The position numbers and the translations under genes were made by a program. This document shows, one piece after another, positions 11,621 to 20,705 of a stretch of DNA of 64,000 nucleotides (positions are counted from its first letter, which is position 1; each line of letters opens with the position of its first letter). Origin of the DNA: Dendrophyllia cribrosa (taxonomy: Eukaryota; Cnidaria; Anthozoa; Scleractinia; Dendrophylliidae); the NCBI GenBank assembly GCA_024195265.1, contig JAJLRJ010000009.1:36086210-36150209 (forward strand), written 5' to 3'. Under the pieces are notes generated by a model. That model saw nothing but the letters and a program-made list of their open reading frames with translations, was not told the origin of the DNA and ran no database searches.

Positions 11621-12538
11621 TTAAAGCTTTGGGCGTAGTTTTCGTACAGTTGACATTACTCTCGAGCGCATTTCTCTAATTCGCCAGCAATAAACGAAAG
11701 GGTTTAAAGAAGAATTAAGAAAAATCACCACAGATGATAAATTGGTAGCTAACACGATTGATGCATTATAACCGTGAAAAGCAACAGCTAATAAGGAGCA
11801 AAAATAGGGAATGTAGCAGATGATAAGCAAACCAAAAACGCAAAGCATACTGTTAACAGATCGTCTGTACTGTAAAATATTCAAGACGTTCCTTTTTTGG
11901 CTTCTTGGCGCTCCTTGGCAGGAGATTCTAGTATTTAAAAGCCTCAGAGACAAGTATATTCTGAAATAACACGAAGATGTCACGACAATGCTAAGAAAAC
12001 CGATGACTATTGCACTGATCTTGTTGACTTTTATATTCCACATGCGGGAGACAGCCCACACAATGCTGCAGACCCACAGGAGCCCGAGAATCACACTGAT
12101 TCTTTTTACAGTTACTACCACGCGATACCGTATGCGAAGATACAAAGCAAGGTATCGGTCGATGCTAATTGATGTCATGGTAACAAACGACACCGAACAG
12201 AAGAAATAAGCCACTGCTGCGTAGAAAGGCTGGACTGAGCAGAAAAGATTGAAATCTGTCAGGAGAACTCCCAAACCTGATGCGACTTGCAAAGGTTGTG
12301 CGACCATTCCTACCCCAAAGTCCGATAATGTTAAGCTGTAGAACAGAGCTTTTGTTCCCGAATGGATCGAGCGGCATCGATACAAAGCGAGTAAAATGAG
12401 AGAGTTCCCCAAAACAGCGCAAACGGATAAAATAACATTGGCTGTGCAAATGAATATGCTCCAATGCCGAGAAGATTCTCTGATGAACCGATATTCTTGT
12501 AAATCTTGTTCCGAACAGGAATGATTTTCTGCCATCAT
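11621..12538 (-). CDS. Intronless class A (rhodopsin-like) GPCR
   Basis: A 305-residue seven-helix receptor in one exon. The start is the first of two adjacent ATGs at 12538. In order: a short N-terminus with NHS (possible N-glycosylation), TM1 with GNSLILLAL, TM2 with LTLSDFGVG, a cysteine before TM3 (FCSVQPF), SIDRYLAL as the E/DRY motif, a long third intracellular loop, TM6 with a CYIPYF segment, and TM7 NPFVYCWRI as NPxxY followed by a basic tail. It belongs in the plasma membrane and should couple to G proteins. The ligand cannot be told; cnidarians have large families of such single-exon receptors, often annotated melanocortin- or adenosine-receptor-like. No disabling change seen. Confidence 0.85.
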   Translation of the reverse strand: MMAENHSCSEQDLQEYRFIRESSRHWSIFICTANVILSVCAVLGNSLILLALYRCRSIHSGTKALFYSLTLSDFGVGMVAQPLQVASGLGVLLTDFNLFCSVQPFYAAVAYFFCSVSFVTMTSISIDRYLALYLRIRYRVVVTVKRISVILGLLWVCSIVWAVSRMWNIKVNKISAIVIGFLSIVVTSSCYFRIYLSLRLLNTRISCQGAPRSQKRNVLNILQYRRSVNSMLCVFGLLIICYIPYFCSLLAVAFHGYNASIVLATNLSSVVIFLNSSLNPFVYCWRIREMRSRVMSTVRKLRPKL

Positions 12539-13197
12539 ATAGTATTTCACTGTCAAATATCACTTTGAAATTCGTTATGACCAAAGCATTGAACGATCTT
12601 TTACATGTATTTTGGTCATCAGAATACTGGAAAAAACATCCTGGACAATTTTGATCTGATAATATGATAATATGAAAAAAGAAATGGAAGTTTAGTAAAA
12701 ATCGTCTGCGTCATTATTGTTTTCTTGTATCAACACAAGTACGGAAAAATATTTCAATTCCCTTCTAAACGTGTTCATAAGTGTCTCAAAATGACAGCAT
12801 AGTCTTTAAACACCAACAAAAGCAAACAGAAAGGCAGCTTTGTTTAATTTATTTTCATTCTGGCGTTTATTATTTGTACTTGAAATGAAAAATGGACAGT
12901 ACAGGCCACAAAATGACTTTATCTTGATTAAAATGGACCGTTTCTTACATTTTTTCTTCTATTTTTCGTATGAAAACTTGACCAATACTTATGAAACAAA
13001 TAAACTGTAATCAATGGAACGAAATTAAAGTGGGAGGAAATCCTGACTACGTGCCCTTAAAGCACACATAGTTAATACACCTTCAGTAAACGATGAAATA
13101 GCGTATTACCTTTCAAATCCTGTAACATAAACAAATACAGTCCTTAAGCCTTTTGTATCGCAACATTGTAAGGTTACGTTCAAATAGTTGCCTATTT
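12539..13197. other. GPCR upstream region, nothing recognised
   Basis: AT-rich; presumably promoter and 5' UTR of the receptor. No repeat termini or further genes recognised. Confidence 0.35.
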
Positions 13198-13582
13198 GTT
13201 GTACTCCCTATAATGGGTTATACGGGGATGCTCCGCTCGAAAGGGGTACCTTTTGGATGCTGGAGGTATATGAAAGGGTCGGGATTTCACGAGTTGAAGT
13301 ATGTGAAAGGGTAGGGATTTCACGAAGAATAGGAAATGGTAGCGAAAACACGAGTTGAAGCATAAAAAAGGTAGGGAAAACTGCAATTTAAGTATTATAA
13401 AAAGGGCCTTTCAAAATATATCAAACAGACGCACGCAAAGGCTATATGAAAGGGGTACCATTTTCAATGAAAGGTATATGGAAGGGGTACCTTTTCTGTC
13501 AAAAACAGTATATGAAAGGGTAAGGGTTTGGACCTCGGGGCGGAGCATCCCCGTACAAAACTTTGTTGAGTACCCCCCCGGG
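13198..13582 (+). repeat. G-run-bounded repeat, copy B
   Basis: Same family and orientation as 9441-9893, with a small internal deletion. It starts TGTACTCCCTATAATGGG without a left G-run and ends GAGTACCCCCCCGGG. Confidence 0.75.
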
Positions 13583-14315
13583 ATTGAGTCACTGAAAAGT
13601 AAATATATCCTATTGCTGTATTACAGAGCGGGTCTCTATTGAGTATCGAAAGTAATCTCGAGGTTACTTTGGTTTTTCATTGAGATGCTTTGTTGTTGGC
13701 AAAAAGATAACGCGCCACTTTCTCACCATGCAATTATGCAGCATGCGCATGCCCAATCAGAAGTAAAACCAAATTTAAAGGGGCGGTATCACGAGGTCGA
13801 AACTTGAAAACGTTGGCCCACGTTTAACAGTGATATGTCCAAAATTCCGGTGCAAGAACGTGAACAGTGCCGCGCGTGGAACCTTGTGATACTGCCCCTT
13901 TAATCGTCAATTACTCGCACGTGTTTTCCCGTGCTTGCAATTAGTTCCCACTACAATTTTATAAATAACAAATACTTTATTGAAATAATAAGTCGTTAAC
14001 ACATCCATGTGATTAGAGATTATACAATATAATAAAATATAGCGGGTTTTGTGGTACATATATGTAGCTGAATTTTTGAAAAGGTGATCAACGAAACTTT
14101 ACGCAATTTCATTACAACAAGCCCAAACAAGGGTTTTTATGAGCCCGATCAGCCCAAAAATCACAGAGAAGAGAGAGAGAGAAGAGGGGAAGGGAGCGAG
14201 AGCGAGAGAAAAAAAAGACTAGCAACAGTCTTTACTGAGTTTTTGAACGATAAAAAAACAAGGCCAAGCACACTCACAAACGCTTACTTAGAGTGAAAAT
14301 CGTTTTCAAAAATCC

Positions 14316-14318
<3 letters not shown>
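13583..14318. other. No gene recognised
   Basis: Mixed sequence with a purine-rich GA-repeat stretch near 14168-14205. No domain found in the 70-codon frame here. Confidence 0.35.

Positions 14319-14360
<42 letters not shown>
14319..14360. repeat. (TA)n microsatellite, left flank of ribozyme array
   Basis: About 20 TA dinucleotides directly abutting the 335-bp array. Confidence 0.95.
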
Positions 14361-14367
<7 letters not shown>

Positions 14368-14450
14368 GTGAGAGGAAGTCACAAAACACAACTCCACGGT
14401 GTGGCCATCACCTCACGCATGCGCACAGCCATTTCACCCTAGCAGTGGCA

Positions 14451-14495
14451 GCCATGGACAGCTGTTTCGGCCTGGTTAGGCCTCATCAGCATGGC
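14451..14495 (-). ncRNA. Type I hammerhead ribozyme, retrozyme copy 1
   Basis: Read 5' to 3': stem I strand GCCATG, core CTGATGA, stem II GGCCT/AGGCC with loop AACC, GAAA, stem III CAGCTG, cleavage triplet GTC, stem I strand CATGGC. All core bases match the consensus. Stem III is a 6-nt palindrome with no real loop, so efficient cleavage probably needs two ribozymes paired through stem III. Confidence 0.9.
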
Positions 14496-14785
14496 ATAGC
14501 CAGGCACCAATGAAGAACTCGAAAGTTCTTGTATTGGCGCCCTTTACTGCTAAGGCGGATGCAAAGCACCCCTTTAAGTGACAGCACCACACAAGCCATG
14601 TGGTAGCTGGGCTGGTGACACCAAGTCCTCGGCAATGCGTGTGGAGAAGTGGATCACTTAGAGCGATCACTTGTGACTTCAAAAAAGTAAAAATAAATAA
14701 ATGTGAGAGGAAGTCACAAAACACAACTCCACGGTGTGGCCATCACCTCACGCATGCGCACAGCCATTTCACCCTAGCAGTGGCA

Positions 14786-14830
14786 GCCATGGACAGCTGT
14801 TTCGGCCTGGTTAGGCCTCATCAGCATGGC
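14786..14830 (-). ncRNA. Type I hammerhead ribozyme, retrozyme copy 2
   Basis: Identical to copy 1 over the 45-nt motif, exactly 335 bp away. Self-cleavage at copies 1 and 2 would release a 335-nt monomer. Confidence 0.9.
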
Positions 14831-15120
14831 ATAGCCAGGCACCAATGAAGAACTCGAAAGTTCTTGTATTGGCGCCCTTTACTGCTAAGGCGGATGCAAA
14901 GCACCCCTTTAAGTGACAGCACCACACAAGCCATGTGGTAGCTGGGCTGGTGACACCAAGTCCTCGGCAATGCGTGTGGAGAAGTGGATCACTTAGAGCG
15001 ATCACTTGTGACTTCAAAAAAGTAAAAATAAATAAATGTGAGAGGAAGTCACAAAACACAACTCCACGGTGTGGCCATCACCTCACGCATGCGCACAGCC
15101 ATTTCACCCTAGCAGTGGCA

Positions 15121-15165
15121 GCCATGGACAGCTGTTTCGGCCTGGTTAGGCCTCATCAGCATGGC
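15121..15165 (-). ncRNA. Type I hammerhead ribozyme, retrozyme copy 3
   Basis: Same 45-nt motif, 335 bp from copy 2. The unit is cut off two bases beyond stem I, where the inverted copy begins. Confidence 0.9.
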
Positions 15166-15241
15166 ATGTGCTTTGCATCCGCCTTAGCAGTAAAGGGCGC
15201 CAATACAAGAACTTTCGAGTTCTTCATTGGTGCCTGGCTAT

Positions 15242-15286
15242 GCCATGCTGATGAGGCCTAACCAGGCCGAAACAGCTGTCCATGGC
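15242..15286 (+). ncRNA. Type I hammerhead ribozyme, inverted copy 4
   Basis: The same motif on the plus strand, in the inverted partial unit. Core, stem II and both stem I strands are intact. Confidence 0.9.
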
Positions 15287-15369
15287 TGCCACTGCTGGGG
15301 TGAAATGGCTGTGCGCATGCGTGAGGTGATGGCCACACCGTGGAGTTGTGTTTTGTGACTTCCTCTCAC

Positions 15370-15376
<7 letters not shown>

Positions 15377-15429
<53 letters not shown>
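15377..15429. repeat. (TA)n microsatellite, right flank of ribozyme array
   Basis: About 26 TA units abutting the inverted copy, mirroring the tract on the left flank. Confidence 0.95.
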
Positions 15430-15431
<2 letters not shown>

Positions 15432-15665
15432 AGGAGAATCTTTGTATTGTGTGTCGAGAGGGCTCGATACCATCGGTAGAGCAAATAAAAAAACAAAACG
15501 AAACGAATTAATCAGTAAATGTAGACATAAAGATAAATTTCTGCTGAAAAACGTGATGTGCCATCGTCTAGACATGAACGTTATCTCCATGGAGATATGA
15601 TGCTTTTTATACTGTAAATGTTCTTTGTAGTTCACTTTTGGTCTTGCACTGAGGAGTGCAGGTTC

Positions 15666-15668
<3 letters not shown>

Positions 15669-15755
<87 letters not shown>
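15669..15755. repeat. (CT)n followed by (TA)n microsatellite
   Basis: About 36 CT dinucleotides, then a short TA tract. Confidence 0.95.
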
Positions 15756-15787
15756 AATATTTAAAACAGGAAAAAGACTACACTTGT

Positions 15788-15830
15788 ATCCCTACAAGCC
15801 TGTTTCGTGATTGCTCACTCTTCAGGGGAT
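15788..15830 (-). ncRNA. Type I hammerhead ribozyme, solo copy
   Basis: Read 5' to 3': ATCCC, core CTGAAGA, stem II GTGA/TCAC with loop GCAA, GAAA, 2-bp stem III CA/TG with loop GGCT, cleavage at TA, closing strand GGGAT. Stem I pairs perfectly over 5 bp. The 2-bp stem III is typical of Penelope-associated hammerheads. It probably marks a truncated Penelope-like element whose remainder was lost next to the microsatellite. Confidence 0.85.
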
Positions 15831-15945
15831 TTTATTAAAGAATAAACATAACCATCGCTTATAAACAAAATTTGAATGCTCGGATGTTTAGTTGTTACAT
15901 AGCAACGTTTTGTTTTTGTTTTGTTTTTTTATTCATTTATTTATT

Positions 15946-15992
<47 letters not shown>
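15946..15992. repeat. (TA)n microsatellite
   Basis: About 22 TA units with one interruption near 15957. Confidence 0.9.
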
Positions 15993-15995
<3 letters not shown>

Positions 15996-16087
15996 TAGTC
16001 TCCCGCTACTGATCTCGAAGTCTCAAGGGGATACAGCGGGGGATCGAGATATCGAGGGTGGTGTCAAATTTCGCAATGAACTGAACT

Positions 16088-16781
16088 ACAGTAGTCCCGG
16101 CCTGTTAAATCGATGGCAATCGATCATCGGAAATCCAATCGATCAATCGATATCAATCGATAAAATCAGTTAATTGATATCGATTGATATCGGCCAATCG
16201 ATGATCAATCGATAATCACAAAAAATGTCCCGCAAATTATCGATTTTATCGATTTTTGCGTGTTTTCTCGGAGCTCGTGTAACCAAATTGCGAACACTAT
16301 ATCTGGTCAAGACACGCCGCATCGCGAGCGGCAAGTTACTCTTGTGATATCCGATGTCGTTGTGAAAGGGTACAAGGAGTGTTCATTTACTGTTGCAATT
16401 GGTGACAACTTCTCCGCAAGCAAGAAAAGGGGAGATCGTGCACGCGGCAATGCTTTTAAGGTGACTGATGATCGCGGACAACTTGGTCACCTACAGAGGG
16501 ATTTAGTCGCTCCGCTTTGGCGACTTCAAAAACCGTTTTCACTGTAAGTCTTGTTATATGTTGCGTCCATATAACCCGGGATCGATGGCAATCGATAAAA
16601 TCAATACCAATTAATCGATTTTATTGGAAATCGATTGTCAATCGAATTATCACAAAAACATACGTTATCGATTGATCATCAATTTCCAATAACAGTCGAT
16701 TAATTGGCATCGATTGATATAGATTGATATCGATTCTATCGATCATCGACCTTATTGATTTAACAGGCCGGGAGTAGTACA
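16088..16781. mobile_element. Non-autonomous DNA transposon with ATCGAT-rich ends and captured coding fragment
   Basis: Terminal inverted repeats share CCCGGCCTGTTAAAT. Both subterminal zones (16100-16250 and 16580-16760) are packed with ATCGAT and GATATCGATTGATAT motifs. The centre (about 16265-16545, plus strand) has a coding-like frame containing VGDNFSA-type and QLGHLQRDL segments and ends at a splice-donor-like CTGTAAGTC, as if a host exon had been captured. The internal frame is weakly reminiscent of a HIRAN domain. No transposase. Confidence 0.6.
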
Positions 16782-16787
16782 CTATGC

Positions 16788-17225
16788 GAATCACCCGGGA
16801 GGGGGTGGGTACTCCCTTATATTGCTGTTTTGGTCTGAAATAGGGTATCGATTTTGACCATTTTTGGTCTGAAATAGGGTATGTTTGTGATCTCTGGTCT
16901 GGAATTGGGTATGCATGATTTTTAGAAGAAGCAACGTTTTTATTATGATTCATTGCTTGGGAAGGGTGGTTGATTAACATCGGCAATTTGAAGCTCTTCC
17001 CTGAGCCCTTCTCAAATGTTTTAAACGAGTCGCAGCAGTTCCTGGGTCCCGGGTCAGCTGCGCGTGCTGGTCTGAAATAGGATATTGGATTTGGGGTCAG
17101 GTCTGAAATAGGGTATGGAAAATCACATATTTTGGTCTGAAATAGTTTCTCGAAGCGCGCCGCACACCCCCACCCAAATTTTCGGGAACTGTCCCCCCCT
17201 CTCCCACTCCTCCGGTTAAATCATT
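16788..17225. repeat. G-run-bounded repeat with GGTCTGAAATAGGGTAT units
   Basis: Starts CCCGGGAGGGGGTGGGTACTC and ends in a C-rich tract (GTCCCCCCCTCTCCC). GGTCTGAAATAGGGTAT and variants recur about seven times. A related fragment with AAATAGGGT motifs lies at 45010-45165. Confidence 0.6.
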
Positions 17226-17631
17226 GACCTGTCGGTACTCCAGCTCGGGGTCTGCAGTAAAGGTCTCTTTGTTCTTTATTCAATGCTGTTTACATTATTG
17301 TCAGTAATTTTGTTTCTCATTTAAGCGCGGCCAAACGTACCCTGGGTACCAGAGGTATTCTCACGGCGAGTTTCGTGACTTGCCGGCCAAAGGCCGATCA
17401 ACGACATAACCGACACCGGAAACCGTGCAAGAAAAACGTCCGGCACCCAGGGTAGGCCAAACGAAACTTGCTTTAAGAAAAAAAAAAATTGTCTTCCATA
17501 CAAAGTACAGTAAAACTGTAGCCATTACCCAACAACTACGTAAACGACTATGTACAACGAATATTGTATTAACCTTAGATTCCTGAGCATCCGGCAGACA
17601 AAATGAAGATTTAATCAAAGGCGCTTTTGAG
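17226..17631. other. No gene recognised
   Basis: A short inverted match flanks 17338-17465 (ACGTACCCTGGGTACC and GGCACCCAGGGTAGGCC). Nothing else identified. Confidence 0.3.
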
Positions 17632-20600
17632 CGTGTCCACGAGAGGACCAGGCACGGGTGATACATGCCATCTCACCGATTTCACTGAAACTTGGCCAGA
17701 TTGAAGGATCTACCAAATAACTCAAAAAGCCGAAACGGTTTGAAAATTGCAACTTTCCTGGGGGAGTTACGCCACCCCCTTACTTTTTTACATGAATTCC
17801 TTTAAAAACTACACTAAATAAGGGTAAAAGCAGGGAGCTCTTAAACTTGCAAAATTCATTCAATTCCATTGTGGTTGCACAACAGTATAAATACGTCCTT
17901 CCTTAGTTATGTGCGGGAGTTTCATGTAATTTAATTGATTACCTGCCAATCAATGTAAGTTAATAATTACCTATGTAAAATAGCATAGCAAAATATGGTG
18001 ATTTTGAGGCCAAATATCTCCAGTGGCCAAGTCCCCCCCCAAATAAATACCTATGTCACGGTTCAGTTCCACCTTTGGCCTGTACGAATTATTAAAAAAA
18101 ATATTTGGGACCTGCTATTTTCTGTTCGCAGGTCGAGCTCAAACTCTGCACATCTTGCAGATTTTAGTTTAATGACTAACGTCGTCAGTAAAAGTTCCTG
18201 TACAAACCGAAATCGCAGATAAGCCACAACCCCAATTTAGAAGCTCAAATGTTGAAAAATAAAATAAAGACAATAAAGTTTGAAGATCCAGTGAAGTTGA
18301 AGATCCAGTGAAGTTCTAGTTACATAAAAACAAGGACAAACAAGGACAAACAAGTACGGTTTCAGAACACTGATACAGCGGTTGCGAACTTTCATATGCA
18401 TTAAGTCTTTAGATAACAAAATTTCGCTTGTCATACCTTCTTTTCTTTTGAGTTCACTATTCTTAAACTTGAGATGCTCTCTGGGTACTAAGTTGTCAAG
18501 ATTATCACTTCTAAACACTCCATGACATTGAAATTCCTAGGCAATATTGAAAACGACACGAAAGAGTGCTTAGTAGCCAAGCTTTGAAATGTGGAGAAGA
18601 GTCTTGGCATCAACAAACACAAAATACTGTCGATTATATAGTCGCAGCAAAAGGAATACTTGGGAGCGAATTAAAGTGTCTCCCTAAATCAATCGTTTGA
18701 TGTGTTCTAGTAACTCTCAGGTAGACGACTTAATAATAGTTGTGTAAGTTTTCGCTAAACTTAGTAGCAGTTGACGAACTATGTGGATGAAAAGTGAACA
18801 GGTGAAACGTGACATCAGTAGGTAACGTTTTAAAACAGATGTGATCATTTCAAAATCAACATTTACAGCCCTTGCAATGCTGTCTTCTTCGTCGTCTTCT
18901 TCGTCGTCTTCTTCGCCTTCTTCTTTGTCTTCTTCTTCGTCTTATTCTTCGTGTTCTTCGTGTTCTTCTTCTTCGTCGTCTTCTTCTTCTCAGTCTTCTT
19001 CGTCTTCGTCGTCATCGTCTTCTTCGTCTTCGTCATCTTCGTCGTCTTCGTCGTCTTCGTCTTCTTCTTCGTCTTCGTTTCGTCGTCGTCTTCGTCGTCT
19101 TCGTCGTCGTCGTCGTCTTCTTCGTCGTCGTCTTCTTCTTCATCGTCGTCGTCGTCTTCGTCTTCTTCGTCTTTGTCGTCTTCGTCGTCGTAGTCGTCGT
19201 CTTCGTAGTCTTCGTCTTCGTCGTCTTCGCCTTCGTCGTCTTGATCTTGTTCTTGGTCGTCGTATTCTTCTTCCTCTTATTCTTCGTCTTCTTCTTCTTT
19301 GTCTTTTTCGTCTTCAGTTCTTCTTCTTCTTCTTCTTCTTTTTCTTCTTCTTCTTCTTCGTCTTCTTCGACTTCTTCGTCTTCTTTTTCTGTTTCTTTTT
19401 TTTCTTTTCTTTTCTTTTTGTTTTGTTTTGTTTGTGTGTTTCTTTGTTTGCTTTTCTTCCAGGCTAAAATTAGTTTAAAGTTTTAAAGTAAATGTTCCAA
19501 TAAGTAGTTATAGTATTAAATTTACAGTTAGAATATAGAAATATTGTGAAATATATGAAATAATTGGGTCACAGAGACCCTTTTATTCGCTCCCAAGTTG
19601 TCTGCTGCGACTATTATCACCTTCACGGCAATACGTATCCATTGGATTATCGAACTCCTCCTCTGCATGTAATTTTTCTCCTGCTGCAAGTTTCCAAACA
19701 TCCTAATAGAACGTAGTATCCCTAGAAAGTAGATACGTGTGTGTTGTGATGCCCAGACTCCTCTTCACATTTCAAAGCTTGGCTACTAAGCACTCGTTCG
19801 TATCGTTTTCAATCGCCTAAGAATTTCAATGTCATGGAGTGTTTAGAAGTGATAATCTTGACAAATTAGTACCAAGAGAGCATCTTAAGTTTAAGAATAG
19901 TGAACTCAAAAGAAAAGCAGGTATGACAAGCGAAATTTTGTTATCTAAAGACTTAATGCATATGAAAGTTCGCAACCGCTGTATCTGTGTTTTGAAACCG
20001 TATTTGTTTGTCCTTGTTTTTATGTAACTAGAACTTCACTGGATCTTCAAACTTTATTGTCTTTATTTAATTTTCAAAATTTGAGCTTCCAAATTGGGGG
20101 TGTGGCTTATCTGCAATTTCGGTTTGTATAGGAACTTTTACGACGTTAGTCATTAAACTAAAATCTTGTGCAAGATGTGCAGGGTTTGAGCTCGACCTGC
20201 GAACAGAAAATAGCAGGTCCCAAAATTTTTTTTAATAATTCGTACAGGCTAAAGGTGGAACTGAACCGTGACATAGGTATCTATTTGGGGGGGCTTGGCC
20301 ACTGGAGATATTTGGCCTCAAAATCACCATATTTTGCTATGCTATTTTACATAGGTAATTATTAACTTACATTGATTGACAGGTAATCAATTAAATTACA
20401 TGAAACTCACGCACATAACTCAGGATGGACGTATTTATACTGTTGTGCAACCACAATGGAATTGAATGAAGTTTGCAAGTTTTAGAGCTCCCTACTTTTA
20501 CCCTTATTTAGCGTAGTTTTTAAAGGAATTCATGTAAAAAAGTAAGGGGGGGGGGGGGGGGGGGGTGTAACTCCCCTCGGAAAATTGCAATTTTCAAACC

Positions 20601-20705
20601 GTTTCGGCTTTTTGAGTTATTGGGTAGATCCTTCAATCTGGCTAAGTTTCAGTGAAATCGGTGAGATGGCATGTATCACCCCTGCCTGGTCCTCTCGTGG
20701 ACACG
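17632..20705. mobile_element. 3-kb foldback element with about 1.1-kb inverted arms
   Basis: The left arm (17632 to about 18690) is repeated as a diverged reverse complement in the right arm (about 19565 to 20705). Both ends begin CGTGTCCACGAGAGGACC. The arms share matching frames (18236-18518 minus, 19839-20027 plus, both with LVPREHLKFKNSELKRK), which may be a relic of coding sequence. The arms differ by point changes, small indels and a G-run at 20545-20563. The loop is mostly the triplet repeat. No transposase or clear target duplication. Confidence 0.75.
18880..19430. repeat. Imperfect (TCT/TCG)n triplet array
   Basis: About 550 bp of TCT/TCG/TTC triplets between the arms of the foldback element. 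All three frames are open and give poly-Ser, poly-Arg/Leu or poly-Phe/Val; none is a credible protein. Confidence 0.95.

Larger units (their letters stand above)
14361..15376 (-). mobile_element. Retrozyme: 335-bp tandem units, each with a hammerhead ribozyme
   Basis: Two complete 335-bp units and part of a third run head to tail (sense on the minus strand). They are followed by a partial copy in inverted orientation (15168-15376). Each copy contains the same 45-nt type I hammerhead: minus-strand copies at 14451-14495, 14786-14830 and 15121-15165, and one on the plus strand at 15242-15286. Unit size, absence of coding capacity, tandem repetition and one hammerhead per unit match the animal retrozymes, non-coding retroelements that circulate as small circular RNAs. 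Both ends abut (TA)n tracts. Open frames across the array are incidental. Confidence 0.8.

Noticed and set aside
14476..15261. Repeated 82-108 codon frames in the 335-bp array
   Set aside because: They overlap the hammerhead motifs and recur only because the unit recurs; the structured RNA explains the conservation.
18841..19486. Ser-rich or Phe/Val-rich frames of 200 codons
   Set aside because: Pure triplet-repeat translation, all three frames open.
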